Positions 16,987-26,686 of a DNA stretch of 64,000 nucleotides are shown piece by piece. The notes beneath the pieces were generated by a model, which saw only the letters and a list, made by a program, of their open reading frames with translations, had not been told where the DNA came from and ran no database searches. Within the stretch, counting starts at the first letter, position 1. Every line of letters starts with the position of its first letter. The stretch is from assembly GCA_942493315.1 (NCBI GenBank), contig OW818690.1, positions 2,108,001-2,172,000 of the forward strand, written 5' to 3'. Origin of the DNA: UBA5429 sp942493315 (GTDB lineage Bacteria; Bacteroidota; Bacteroidia; Bacteroidales; WCHB1-69). Both the position numbers and the translations under genes were made by a program.

Positions 16987-18414
16987 TTATTCAGTTATCG
17001 AATCATAAGGTAAAGTGAAATAAAAGGTTGAACCAACACTCTCTTCACTTTCTACCCAGATTTTACCACCAAGCATTTCAACATAAGATTTAGAGATAGC
17101 CAACCCCAATCCAGCACCCTGATAAGCCATTCTATTTTCAATGTCGGCTTGGATAAAACGTTCAAAGATGGCTTTTTGTCTATCCTTTTGAATTCCGATT
17201 CCAGTGTCTTTTACGTAAAATTGTATTGACATTTCCAATTGAGAAAATGGATTCATCATTTCAATCACTTCATATCCAAATTCGATACTCCCTTTTTTTG
17301 TGTATTTAATGGCATTTTTAACCAAATTGACAATTATGGCATACAGTTTTTCATGATCAGTTTTGATCTTAGCTTTTTCAAATGGTAAACTGTTTTTATA
17401 AGATAATTGAATTTCTTTTGTTTTCGCTTCAGGTATAAAAAATGTATAGATATATTCAATCTGTTCATTAATATTAAATCCCTTAATGTCTAGTTTCATC
17501 AAACCTGATTCAATTTTAGAAATTTCCACAATTTCGTTTATAATATTGAGCATCCGTTCACCACTTTTTTGAATAATTCCAATGTACACTTGTTGCGCAT
17601 CACCAGATAGGCCAGGCTCTTTTAACAACTCTGCAAAACCAAGTATTCCATTCATTGGAGTTCGTATTTCGTGGCTCATATTAGCTAAAAATGCTGATTT
17701 GAGACGATCACTTTCTTCAGCTTTTTCTTTGGCTTCTAAAAGTTCCTTGGTCCTTTCATGTACTTTTTCTTCCAGATTTCTGTTCACTTCTATCACTTGT
17801 AATTTTTCACTTTCTATACTTCTATTCAGCGAAAAATTGTGTCTTGCATAATGCTCGATGTTGTAAGCAGCAAACATCCCAATCAGGTTTGCACTAACAA
17901 AAAAGAAGTTGTTAGTGATCAGTAATAATAGTGATAGCTGTGAAAAATATATAGCTCCGATATTGTAAAAAAGAAGGATTGTCCATCCTGCTATTGTAGC
18001 GAAAAAGAAACGAAGTTTAATAAAAAAGTACCCGGCAGAAAAGACAAGCATCATCCCGGCATAGTAAGCATAATTTTGTGGTGCCACCATTGTCATAATA
18101 CTAATGCCGATACCCCCAATTATAAAACTGATCACCAACAATAGTTGCCAAATTTTTTGAAATATTGCAGTAAAAGATAATATTAAAACTATTGATAATG
18201 TTGGAACAACAACAAAGTAGCGGATTAAATGGAAAGATTTAGTATATTCGGGTAATACTAATGTATCGAGGTAGCCAAAAATAGAATAAAGTCCAATTAA
18301 TAGTATAAATGCAATTCTAAATTGAGAAATTGATTTTAAAAAGTATTCTTTTCTAAAAAGTATCTCCTCCTGATTTTCAAAGGATAAAGTAATTTTATTG
18401 TATCTCATTTTCAT
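16987..18414 (-). CDS. Membrane sensor histidine kinase
   Basis: A 475-residue protein. Residues 30-185 contain about six transmembrane helices without a large extracellular sensor, followed by a coiled coil (~200-240), a HisKA dimerisation domain with phospho-acceptor His248 (ANMSHEIRTPMNG) and a HATPase_c domain with N box (NLVKNAIKYTKKG), G1 (VKDTGIGI) and G2 (GAGLGLAISKSYVEMLGG). No receiver domain is present, so it must pass phosphate to a separate regulator, none of which is adjacent. Its kinase core is very similar to that of the hybrid kinase at 27491, suggesting a within-genome family. Confidence 0.92.
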   Translation of the reverse strand: MKMRYNKITLSFENQEEILFRKEYFLKSISQFRIAFILLIGLYSIFGYLDTLVLPEYTKSFHLIRYFVVVPTLSIVLILSFTAIFQKIWQLLLVISFIIGGIGISIMTMVAPQNYAYYAGMMLVFSAGYFFIKLRFFFATIAGWTILLFYNIGAIYFSQLSLLLLITNNFFFVSANLIGMFAAYNIEHYARHNFSLNRSIESEKLQVIEVNRNLEEKVHERTKELLEAKEKAEESDRLKSAFLANMSHEIRTPMNGILGFAELLKEPGLSGDAQQVYIGIIQKSGERMLNIINEIVEISKIESGLMKLDIKGFNINEQIEYIYTFFIPEAKTKEIQLSYKNSLPFEKAKIKTDHEKLYAIIVNLVKNAIKYTKKGSIEFGYEVIEMMNPFSQLEMSIQFYVKDTGIGIQKDRQKAIFERFIQADIENRMAYQGAGLGLAISKSYVEMLGGKIWVESEESVGSTFYFTLPYDSITE

Positions 18415-18434
18415 GAAGGGATATTTTAATCTTG

Positions 18435-18442
18435 CAAATATA
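18435..18442 (-). promoter_or_regulatory. -7 promoter element for the sensor kinase
   Basis: TATATTTG on the minus strand, about 20 bp upstream of the sensor kinase ATG. Confidence 0.5.
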
Positions 18443-18475
18443 TAAAAATATTTTTATGATAATCAAAATTTATTT

Positions 18476-18748
18476 ATAAAGACTGCACAAAACTAAATTA
18501 GCAAATTAGTAAATTAGCAAATGAATTAAAAATTAAAAATGAAAAATGAGGACTTCGTCCTTTGTCTTTTTATGGATCACTAAGTTTCACCAAGTTTTCA
18601 CAAAGTAAAAGAAGTATTACTTGGTGAAACTTTTTTTAACTTCGTGTAACTTTGAGCTCCATTAAAATGTCATAAATAAAAACTGATAACTGAAACCTGA
18701 TAACTGATAACTAAAACCCAAAACCCAATACCCAAAACCCAAAACCTC
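18476..18748. repeat. Repeat block between kinase and T9SS protein genes
   Basis: The block contains 8-bp ATTAGCAA units at about 18498-18525, a family B palindrome at about 18576-18662, and a clean run of 7-bp units grading from AACTGAT/ACCTGAT into AACTAAA and ACCCAAA/ACCCAAT at about 18679-18746. No gene is seen. Confidence 0.75.
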
Positions 18749-18751
18749 TTT

Positions 18752-21700
18752 CTATTCAACTATAATTTTTTGTGAGCCGTGAGTTTTATCCCCTTCAATC
18801 ATAAGAAGATATAACCCTTTCGCTAGTATAGGTAAATCAATCTTTTCAGGAGTATTACTGTTGAAGAGTCGTTGTGTTGTAAACACTGTTTTTCCGGTGA
18901 TGTCGATCACTTCAACTTTACATAAATCCTCAATTTCACTGTTTAGCATGATCCAGATCATTCCAACGGTTGGATTCGGATAAACCTGGATGTTGCTATT
19001 TTTGGTTTGTAGTTCGGAAATGGAAACTGTAGTTATTGGTGAAAATGGAGACCCTTCATAACTGTTGTCTATCGCTTGTATCGAAATGTAATAGATGCCC
19101 TGATTGATTCCCTTGATAATCGCAGATGTCCCTTCGCCGCAATTGCCTCTATTGACTACTTTGTTGTACCCACTACTTAAGTTTGAAAGCGGATAACAAA
19201 TATTGGGAGCTCCAATCACATTGCTTACTGCAATATTGTATGTGAGGCCATCCGTTGGAGTTTCTACATCAATAGCACCGTTCCAATTGATCAGTAAGTT
19301 GCTCCCTTGAATAGATGCGGTTACGTTAGTTGGGACGGTCGGTGGGGTATTGGCGACAGCACTGTTGTTCCGGTAAAGTCGTGTAGTTCCTTCATTTGTG
19401 TTATAAAGTCCAGATACGATGAGGTCGAGATCATGATCCTTGTCATAGTCAATCCAGGAGTAATCGCCCCATTGAGTATGAATGAGATCGACATTTTTCA
19501 ACGTAAACACACTCTCATCATTTCTCAACGCTTCGAAGTATATTTTCCCGTAACGAGTGTAAGGAACTAAAAGATCTAAATCTCCGTCGTTGTCGTAATC
19601 TCCCCAATGAACACTATTGGTGTTTTGTGGATAATATTCGGGAATAATGGGTGTGAAGTTAACGCCACCATTATTTTTGTATATGATCAGTTTTGAGGGG
19701 CCAGTATGACTACCTAACGTTACGATATCGGTATATCCATCACTGTCAAAATCTCCAAAATCAATAGAAGCATAAGTCATTCCTGCCAGCGTTGAATCGT
19801 GTATATCAACAAAAGAGTTTCCGGTATTTCTGAATATTTTAAATATTGGGTACGAATTTTCATAAGATTCGGTATAATTTCCGATAATGGCTACGTCAAG
19901 CAATCCATCATTGTTGTAATCAAAGAAACGGGAAACCCCATGGGTGACAGCAGGTAAGGTTGAGTCTGCCATCACAAAAGTACCATTGTCGTTTCTGAAT
20001 ATTTTATTCAGATATTCACTACTCGTTGAACTACTATAATAAGAAACGCCATTGATCATAATATCAGGATCTCCATCATTATCGTAATCGCCCCAATCAA
20101 TACTTCCCAATTTGGTGTATGGTAAACCGGTATTGATTTCAGTGAATGTGCTATTTCCATTGTTTCTGTAAAGAGCTGTATAGGGAAAATTATTGCCGTC
20201 AGCACCACTGATGAGAAGATCCGCATATCCATCATTATTGTAGTCGGCCCATTCCAAACCAAAAACATTACTGACTCCCATAAATGGTACCGTTACTTTA
20301 GTGAAAGTATCTGTTTCATTTTTTAAGAGCACAGTTTCAAACCCTGTTGAGCTACTGTAAACCCCATTTAAGGCAATATCTATGTCGTCATCGTTGTCAA
20401 AATCAATACATCTTATGGTGTTATGACTGGATGCTTCCAATCCGGCATTGATTTCAGAGAATTGTGGAAAGGTTCTGAAATGACCGATAGTTGACCAACC
20501 ACTTGCGTTAGTTGTGCCAATCGCCTTAACACGCCAGTAATAATAGGTGCTTAAGCTCAATTTTTGCGTATTTTGGTATTGTGCAGTTGTTAGAGTAAAA
20601 TCAACTATTTGTGTTAGAAAAGTGGGATCATCCGTGATTTGAATGCGATATTGTGTGGCATTTGGAACGGTTGTCCAAGTGAAGTTTGTAGTTGCAGGAA
20701 TAGAATCCTGATAAGGGGTTGGCGTTAGTAACACAGGAATGGGTATGGCTGTTACGATAAAAGTTCCTGTAGCAAAATCGGATCCTTTTTCTCCGTTATC
20801 AACAGCCTGAACGCCCCAATAATAGGTTCCGGCAGGTAAAAGTTCGATCCGGTACTCATTTTTTTGTGACCCATTTGTCATGGCCGGATTTTGGGTATAA
20901 CCGGTTGTCAAATGACTCATGGGCGAACAAATATTGATTCCACCTAGTGTTGTTCCAATATAAACATTGTATTTTAATTGCTCAGATGGAGTTTCTTCAT
21001 CAGTTGGCTTAGTCCAGGATAATGTAACGCTGTTGTCAACAACATTGGCTTGTAAATTGGTTGGAGTGTCCGGTTTATTGTTAAAAAGTACATGGTCAAT
21101 TTTATATAGAAGCGTAGAAGGATTTCCTAATGAGTCTTTTCCTGAAATAAAGATGTCTAAATCTCCGTCATTATCATAATCTCCTACAGCGGTGGCACAA
21201 TTTTCAAATCCCATTAATCGGAGATTGGGGTCGGTTAAAATCCCAATACCCTGATTACGGTAAACTCTTGTAAGAGCTTTGTAGGTAAAGGGATAATTAG
21301 CACTTTGAAATCTCCCTGAAACAATCGCATCATGATCTCCATCATTGTCCAGATCTCCTGTTCCAAAAGATCCGTAAGCTACCTGTATCGTATTGGAATT
21401 GCCCTCCTGTAAATAAGTTTGTAAATTAGTATACATTTTTGTGATGTAATAGTAGTTTCCATCGGTGTAATATCCTGAAACCAATAAGTCATCATATCCA
21501 TCTCCATTCATATCTGCCCAATTCAATGCAGGGGCCATAATCTCTGTTTTAATAATTGAAACCTCTGTGAAAATACCATTGTCATTTTTGTACAACTGAA
21601 GGAGTGGGTAGTTGAAATAACCATCGTACACAGTTCCGGCAATCGCTACATCCATATCTCCATCCTTGTCAAAATCATAAATGGATAACTTTCCATCCCT

Positions 21701-24481
21701 GACCCCAATCATTTTAGGGTCAACCTCCGAAAATGTACCGTTATTGTTGACAAAAAGGATCACAGTATCTCCTCCAACGAAGGAATTGCCGCAGACAATC
21801 ACATCCTGATCTCCATCGTTATCGTAATCTATTACTTTCGCATCTCCATTAAAAAATGAGGTTAATGTCATGTTTTGGTTAGTGAAGGTGCCATTGTCAT
21901 TTCTGTAAAGTGAATAATAAGGATCAAAAACATTGTAATAATTGGCAAAAACATCTATATCCCCATCGTTATCAAAGTCGGCCCAAAGGGCAGGATTTAC
22001 AAAATTGGGATCAAATCCGGCGTTAATATCGGTAAAAATCCCATTGTCATTTCGGTAAATTTTGGTGGCTGGATTGTAGCCTGTACTCACGGTTTGACCC
22101 GAAATCAACAAATCCAGATCATTGTCGTTATCGTAATCGCCCAATGCTAAACTGGCAGAATTAAATCCAGTAATACCCGGATTTAATTGGGTAATAGTCA
22201 TCACATCCACTAAGAGGGTATCAGGAATCGGAGCAACACAACCAAAGGAATCTGTAGCTAAAACGGTGTATTTGGTGTATGCTGAAGGTGAAGCGATTGG
22301 ATTTTGAGAGGTTGGGGTTTGTAATGCTATGGCAGGCAACCAGTTATAGATATAGGGTGGAGTTCCTCCTGTTGCTTGTGATGAGATTTGTCCACTTTCT
22401 CCCGGCCAAAGAACAATGTCGGGTCCCGCTGAAATGGTGGGTAATGGTCTGACGATCACAATTAACGTATCCGTTTTCCACCATCCTTTGGCATCCAGAA
22501 CTTTTACAACAAAAGTCTCGGTATTCGTCAAGCTTGCCACAGGATTGGCAATGGTGCTGTCGCTAAGGTGATTACTGGGAGTCCAGAGATAACTGATGGG
22601 TGGATTTCCCCCCTGAACGGTAGCACTGAGTTGAATATTATTGCCGGCACACACATTGGTAAGGGAGTCGGTAGTGACGTTAATATCGGGGATAAATGTC
22701 CAGATGTCTGACCATCCACTGGTTCCGGAAACATTGGTGGCTTTTATGTGCCAATAATAGGTTTGATATCTGTTTAAATCTTGTCCAAACTGGAAGGATG
22801 TACCTGAAATATTAGCACTATCTAGAATAGGATTGGAAAAATTGATATTATCAGCAATCTGAATCTGGTAAGAAGCTGCTCCAACAGAGGAATTCCATTG
22901 GAAAAGAGGTCGCGCACTGACATACAAATTGCTGTCAGATGGAGCACTCAACTGGGGTGGGAGTGGAGGGAGGATAAAAGTTCCATTCGCGGAAAATGGG
23001 GAACCTTCAAAAGCCTGGTCAATAGCCTGTACACTCCAGTAAACCGTACCGCCGGGCATATAATCAAACGTATAAGTAGTGTCCTGTGAAGTATTTCCCA
23101 ATCCAATAATCCGACGAAACCCATTGGTGAGGTTTGCATTGGCAGCTACTACCTCTTGTCCTGATGGATAAGAGGAAATCCTAACGTTATAGAATAATCC
23201 TGCAGATGGTGTTTGAGCATCTGTAGATCGATTCCATTTTAAAGTAACTGCATTGCCGGATACTGTTGAAACTAGTCCGGTTGGCGCTGTAGGAACACTA
23301 TTAACCGCAGTTGTACTATTAATGTACAAGTCCGTATATTGCATAAATTGATTGGGGTCATAGCCACAAATCACATAATCCAAAGCATGATCACCATCTA
23401 AATCTGCTACGGCAACGCTACTATAGGAGGAAGGATACAACGACCAGGTAGCAGCTGTAAAAATATCACTTCCATTATTGTAGTAAACCTTAGAAATCGC
23501 TCCCTGAAGGTATCCATTGGCATCAACAGATGTGCCTCCAGTAAGGATAATATCCAACTTTCCATCATTATCCAGATCACCCCATTTTGCCTCCCCTTCA
23601 ATAATTCCGGTGATTCCAGCATTGATATTGATAAATGATCCATTATCGTTTCGATACACGTTTGTGGTTGCTGTCCCGGAGCTGTTTTTACCGGCAAGTA
23701 GGAGGTCGAGATCTCCGTCATTATCGTAATCACCGAACTTTACAGAGCCGCAGGAAACTGCAGAAATCCCCAAAGTAATCACTGTGAAATTAAAGTTTCC
23801 GTCGTTTCTGTATAATCGAATTTCAGGTGAAATGGGCTCAAACGTTACAGGATTATAACTGGTAGCACCGGTTATGATAACATCCATATCTCCATCTTTA
23901 TCATAATCACCAACATCCAAAGAGGATTTATAAACGGAGAAGATATTGACATTGTTGGTATAGTAATATTCGTAATAAAAATTCTGATAAATATCTGTGT
24001 ATAAATCACCTGTGATGATCACATCGAGAAAGCCATCATTATTAAAATCGCAGAATTTTCCTTCACCGGATGAAGAACCCGGAAATTCAGTATAAGGTAA
24101 AAAAACGCCGCCCCCTTCATTACTGTAGAGAATGGAATGGGTGTAATAATTGTAATCGTAACCTGTTAACAGTAAATCTACATCACCATCACCATCAAAA
24201 TCGCCCCAGTCAGCAGAACTGGAAGCGAGATTACTGAATGATGTTTGAACATACGCTAATCCGGTACCGGTATTTTGATAGAGTTCCGTTTTGGGATTAT
24301 ACATGCTGTCGCTACCTGTAATCAGCATATCCAGATCCCCGTCATTGTCATAATCCGCAAAAGAAACGGACCCGTTCTCAAGTCCGGTGATTGAGTTTAC
24401 AGATTGTGTACTTCTCATACTCTGAGATACTGCTACTTGATAAACAAGAAGCAAAGTCATAAAAAATAGAACTCTTTTCAT
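18752..24481 (-). CDS. Giant FG-GAP/VCBS and fibronectin-III surface protein with T9SS sorting domain
   Basis: About 1909 residues. A signal peptide (MKRVLFFMTLLLVYQVAVSQ) is followed by long runs of FG-GAP/VCBS-like repeats with Ca-binding cores such as DYDNDGDLDMLITG and DFDGDGDVDLLLTG, in three blocks separated by fibronectin type III-like modules (PTAPTGLVSTVSGNAVTLKW; PPQLSAPSDSNLYVS..FQW) and a PKD/Ig-like segment. The last ~75 residues (IQVYPNPTVGMIWI.., LPILAKGLYLLMI) are a type A T9SS C-terminal sorting domain, so the protein is expected to be secreted across the outer membrane and surface-attached or released. The ATG at 24481 gives a standard signal peptide; a longer in-frame start seems less likely. 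The ligand is unknown; adhesion is plausible. Confidence 0.93.
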   Translation of the reverse strand: MKRVLFFMTLLLVYQVAVSQSMRSTQSVNSITGLENGSVSFADYDNDGDLDMLITGSDSMYNPKTELYQNTGTGLAYVQTSFSNLASSSADWGDFDGDGDVDLLLTGYDYNYYTHSILYSNEGGGVFLPYTEFPGSSSGEGKFCDFNNDGFLDVIITGDLYTDIYQNFYYEYYYTNNVNIFSVYKSSLDVGDYDKDGDMDVIITGATSYNPVTFEPISPEIRLYRNDGNFNFTVITLGISAVSCGSVKFGDYDNDGDLDLLLAGKNSSGTATTNVYRNDNGSFININAGITGIIEGEAKWGDLDNDGKLDIILTGGTSVDANGYLQGAISKVYYNNGSDIFTAATWSLYPSSYSSVAVADLDGDHALDYVICGYDPNQFMQYTDLYINSTTAVNSVPTAPTGLVSTVSGNAVTLKWNRSTDAQTPSAGLFYNVRISSYPSGQEVVAANANLTNGFRRIIGLGNTSQDTTYTFDYMPGGTVYWSVQAIDQAFEGSPFSANGTFILPPLPPQLSAPSDSNLYVSARPLFQWNSSVGAASYQIQIADNINFSNPILDSANISGTSFQFGQDLNRYQTYYWHIKATNVSGTSGWSDIWTFIPDINVTTDSLTNVCAGNNIQLSATVQGGNPPISYLWTPSNHLSDSTIANPVASLTNTETFVVKVLDAKGWWKTDTLIVIVRPLPTISAGPDIVLWPGESGQISSQATGGTPPYIYNWLPAIALQTPTSQNPIASPSAYTKYTVLATDSFGCVAPIPDTLLVDVMTITQLNPGITGFNSASLALGDYDNDNDLDLLISGQTVSTGYNPATKIYRNDNGIFTDINAGFDPNFVNPALWADFDNDGDIDVFANYYNVFDPYYSLYRNDNGTFTNQNMTLTSFFNGDAKVIDYDNDGDQDVIVCGNSFVGGDTVILFVNNNGTFSEVDPKMIGVRDGKLSIYDFDKDGDMDVAIAGTVYDGYFNYPLLQLYKNDNGIFTEVSIIKTEIMAPALNWADMNGDGYDDLLVSGYYTDGNYYYITKMYTNLQTYLQEGNSNTIQVAYGSFGTGDLDNDGDHDAIVSGRFQSANYPFTYKALTRVYRNQGIGILTDPNLRLMGFENCATAVGDYDNDGDLDIFISGKDSLGNPSTLLYKIDHVLFNNKPDTPTNLQANVVDNSVTLSWTKPTDEETPSEQLKYNVYIGTTLGGINICSPMSHLTTGYTQNPAMTNGSQKNEYRIELLPAGTYYWGVQAVDNGEKGSDFATGTFIVTAIPIPVLLTPTPYQDSIPATTNFTWTTVPNATQYRIQITDDPTFLTQIVDFTLTTAQYQNTQKLSLSTYYYWRVKAIGTTNASGWSTIGHFRTFPQFSEINAGLEASSHNTIRCIDFDNDDDIDIALNGVYSSSTGFETVLLKNETDTFTKVTVPFMGVSNVFGLEWADYNNDGYADLLISGADGNNFPYTALYRNNGNSTFTEINTGLPYTKLGSIDWGDYDNDGDPDIMINGVSYYSSSTSSEYLNKIFRNDNGTFVMADSTLPAVTHGVSRFFDYNNDGLLDVAIIGNYTESYENSYPIFKIFRNTGNSFVDIHDSTLAGMTYASIDFGDFDSDGYTDIVTLGSHTGPSKLIIYKNNGGVNFTPIIPEYYPQNTNSVHWGDYDNDGDLDLLVPYTRYGKIYFEALRNDESVFTLKNVDLIHTQWGDYSWIDYDKDHDLDLIVSGLYNTNEGTTRLYRNNSAVANTPPTVPTNVTASIQGSNLLINWNGAIDVETPTDGLTYNIAVSNVIGAPNICYPLSNLSSGYNKVVNRGNCGEGTSAIIKGINQGIYYISIQAIDNSYEGSPFSPITTVSISELQTKNSNIQVYPNPTVGMIWIMLNSEIEDLCKVEVIDITGKTVFTTQRLFNSNTPEKIDLPILAKGLYLLMIEGDKTHGSQKIIVE

Positions 24482-24534
24482 AATAACAGGTGTTAAAGTG
24501 TTACCCAATTCACTATCCGACAGGAAATCAATTG

Positions 24535-24542
24535 CAAAGATA
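24535..24542 (-). promoter_or_regulatory. -7 promoter element for the T9SS surface protein
   Basis: TATCTTTG on the minus strand, about 55 bp upstream of the start; it fits TAnnTTTG. Confidence 0.4.
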
Positions 24543-24698
24543 ATAAATAAATTAGCAAATTAGCAAATTAGCAAAATCGTGAATTAGCAAATGAAAAATA
24601 AAGACCTTGGCCCTTAGCCCTTCGCCTTGCGCCATAGAATAGAACACAGATGACACGGATTGAACAGATGATCACAGAATTTTTTTTTAATGAAATGT

Positions 24699-24729
24699 TT
24701 TGTTTCAACTTAATTCTTTATTATATTTG
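24699..24729 (+). promoter_or_regulatory. Complete Bacteroidota promoter (-33 and -7)
   Basis: TTTG at 24699-24702 and TATATTTG at 24722-24729 are separated by 19 bp, matching the Bacteroidota sigma-ABfr-type consensus TTTG-N19-TAnnTTTG. It is about 40 bp upstream of the cysteine-cluster gene. This is the best promoter match in the window. Confidence 0.75.
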
Positions 24730-24767
24730 CATATTAAATTAAGTGATCCAACTAAACCAATTACAAA

Positions 24768-25277
24768 ATGAAATCAATGGAGATAAACTTAGAAAAAATT
24801 GCTCGACTTGCAAAACAAAGAGAAGAAGAGAATTATAGATTCAGGGTCTTCCTTAAAGGTCAAGAAACTGATCAAATAGATGTTATAGTTCAAAAAATGG
24901 ATAAAGAGATAAGATCTCAAATTGATTGTGATAAATGTGGTAATTGTTGTATTCATTTAAATCCTTCTGTGACTGATGAAGAGATTGAAAAATTATCCAG
25001 AATAGACCACCTTTCACAACTAGATTTTGTTGCAAAATATGTAGCATTTAACGAAAGAGAACAAATGAAATTTTTGAAAGATCTGCCTTGTAAATATCTA
25101 AATGATAAAAAATGTTCTTTACATTCAAATAAACCTGAAGAATGTAAAGCTTATCCACATACACAAACAGATGGATTCATTCATCGTACTTTTGTAATGT
25201 TAGATAATTATGGGATTTGCCCGATTGTTTTTAACCTTTTCGAACAGTTAAAAATGGAATTAAATTTTAAAAGATAA
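24768..25277 (+). CDS. YkgJ-type cysteine-cluster protein
   Basis: A 169-residue protein with the YkgJ (zinc/iron-chelating) cysteine pattern: CDKCGNCC at about residues 46-53, later C in LPCKYL, C in KKCSLH, C in EECKAYP and C in GICPIV. The family is thought to bind zinc or iron-sulfur; its function is mostly unknown. The start may be MKSMEI or MEINLE three codons later. It is the first gene of a two-gene plus-strand unit with a clear promoter, 12 bp ahead of the next gene. Confidence 0.85.
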   Translation: MKSMEINLEKIARLAKQREEENYRFRVFLKGQETDQIDVIVQKMDKEIRSQIDCDKCGNCCIHLNPSVTDEEIEKLSRIDHLSQLDFVAKYVAFNEREQMKFLKDLPCKYLNDKKCSLHSNKPEECKAYPHTQTDGFIHRTFVMLDNYGICPIVFNLFEQLKMELNFKR

Positions 25278-25289
25278 AAAAGAATTAAT

Positions 25290-25550
25290 ATGGATGACGA
25301 ACTAATTGAAAAAGTAAAACTAATCCTTACAGAATGGAATCCTCTCGGAGATCAAGCCTCAGTAGTGGAAGATTTAGATAATTATGAAACAGAAGCGATA
25401 GACATTCTGTTTTACCTGAATAAAAAAAGTTCTGTTGAAAAAATTAATAAAGTGATGGTTACAGTAGTTTCAGAAGCTTTTGGATTGTTGGATGATTTTG
25501 AGGATTCACTTCAATATGCTGCAAAAATCAAAAAAGCATTAAATGAGTAA
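25290..25550 (+). CDS. Small acidic protein, DUF1871-like
   Basis: An 86-residue acidic, mostly helical protein (VKLILTEWNPLGDQAS.., YETEAIDILFYLNKK). The opening, with 'I-EWNPLG' followed by an acidic segment, resembles the DUF1871 family of small cytosolic proteins, but I am only moderately sure. It shares a promoter with the YkgJ-like gene 12 bp upstream. Confidence 0.6.
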   Translation: MDDELIEKVKLILTEWNPLGDQASVVEDLDNYETEAIDILFYLNKKSSVEKINKVMVTVVSEAFGLLDDFEDSLQYAAKIKKALNE

Positions 25551-25634
25551 TGAATTTTGAAATAGTAAATTAGCAAATTTGTGAATTAGCAAATGAAATG
25601 AAAAATGAGGACTTTGATCTTTTGTCCTTTTTTG

Positions 25635-25722
25635 CTTCACAAAGTTTCTCAATGTTTTAAAAAAGTAAAAGAAGTTTTTCATTGAGAAACTTCTTTTTAA
25701 CTTTGAGTGACTTTGAGCTCCT
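25635..25722. repeat. Family B palindromic repeat
   Basis: CACAAAGTTTCTCAATG, then AAAAGAAGTTTTT, CATTGAGAAACTTCTTTTT and GTGACTTTGAGCTCC. The complementary parts form a stem of about 12-14 bp. It lies between convergent gene ends (25550 plus, 25782 minus), where a bidirectional terminator would be useful. Confidence 0.7.
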
Positions 25723-25781
25723 GAAAAATATCGCTAATGCGCTAAGAAAAATGAAAACTTTTGTCCTTTGTCCTTTGTCCT

Positions 25782-26357
25782 TTAGCTTATGATTCCATCA
25801 TCATATTTTAAAACAACCCCTGTTTGTGCATCAATGATTGCATAAGGGTATTCATTATCTTCTACAGCAATTCTCCAACATAATTTATATTCCTGAACAT
25901 TTATTCCTGTTCCACCATTAATATCAAAAAAGCCCAATTCAGCAGTATAACTTTTTTTTGAATTGATTAGTTGATCTGCTATTTCCGCTGCTTTCTGATA
26001 TTCTATTTTGGGTATCGTCGATACATTAATGGTATCCACAACATCACCTACGATATCTGCTCCATCTATAAAGATAAAATTTACATCACCAAGGAAAATG
26101 GGTAATCCATGATAATATTGATTACATCGGGCATAAGAACCATATTGATCAGTTGAATAATTATAGATTTGAAATTCACCGCTACTTTCAATTATATCTA
26201 CCAGATATCCCATTTCTTGAAGTACTTGATCTGAAACTAAATGATCTGAATTTGAAGTGATTTTCTCAACAGAAACTTTAAATAAATTTTTGTTACAAGA
26301 AGATAACAAGCCAATAGCTAAAGTAAGTAAAACGATTCCGGTTTTTAAATTTTTCAT
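25782..26357 (-). CDS. Putative lipoprotein with PepSY-like tail
   Basis: A 191-residue protein. The signal peptide and lipobox (GIVLLTLAIGLLSSC, Cys21) predict a lipid-anchored exported protein. The C-terminal ~40 residues (LCWRIAVEDNEYPYAIIDAQTGVVLKYDDG) resemble one half of a PepSY domain, in which a processing or inhibitory role is common, but the rest is not recognised. It stands alone, with a TATATTTG element 40 bp upstream. Confidence 0.7.
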   Translation of the reverse strand: MKNLKTGIVLLTLAIGLLSSCNKNLFKVSVEKITSNSDHLVSDQVLQEMGYLVDIIESSGEFQIYNYSTDQYGSYARCNQYYHGLPIFLGDVNFIFIDGADIVGDVVDTINVSTIPKIEYQKAAEIADQLINSKKSYTAELGFFDINGGTGINVQEYKLCWRIAVEDNEYPYAIIDAQTGVVLKYDDGIIS

Positions 26358-26394
26358 ACTGTTTAATTTTTTATTTTATTATTTTTTTCGACTG

Positions 26395-26402
26395 CAAATA
26401 TA
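26395..26402 (-). promoter_or_regulatory. -7 promoter element for the PepSY-like lipoprotein
   Basis: TATATTTG on the minus strand, about 38 bp upstream of the start. Confidence 0.55.
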
Positions 26403-26432
26403 AGAAAAATATAACAAATAACCATATTTTTT

Positions 26433-26520
26433 GTTTCACAAAGGTTCTCATTGTTTTAAAAAAGTAAAAGAAGTTTTTCATTGAGAAACTTCTTTTTAAC
26501 TTTGGGTGACTTTGAGCTCC
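26433..26520. repeat. Family B palindromic repeat
   Basis: Nearly identical to the copy at 25635-25722 (TTCTCATTG..AAAAGAAGTTTTTCATTGAGAAACTTC..GTGACTTTGAGCTCC), so these two copies flank the lipoprotein gene on both sides. Confidence 0.75.
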
Positions 26521-26581
26521 GAAAAATGCCGCTAATGCGCTAGGAAATATATAAATATTTTTTATGATTCAATTTTTTTTT

Positions 26582-26589
26582 TATATTTG
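26582..26589 (+). promoter_or_regulatory. -7 promoter element for the small membrane protein gene
   Basis: TATATTTG on the plus strand, about 98 bp upstream of the ATG at 26687. Confidence 0.4.
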
Positions 26590-26686
26590 CGGATTAAGAT
26601 TAATATGATCCTCATTACTAATCAATCAACTCGAAAGCCACCACGTTTAGTACCAACCAATGTTGTCAATTTTATAATCTCAAAAA

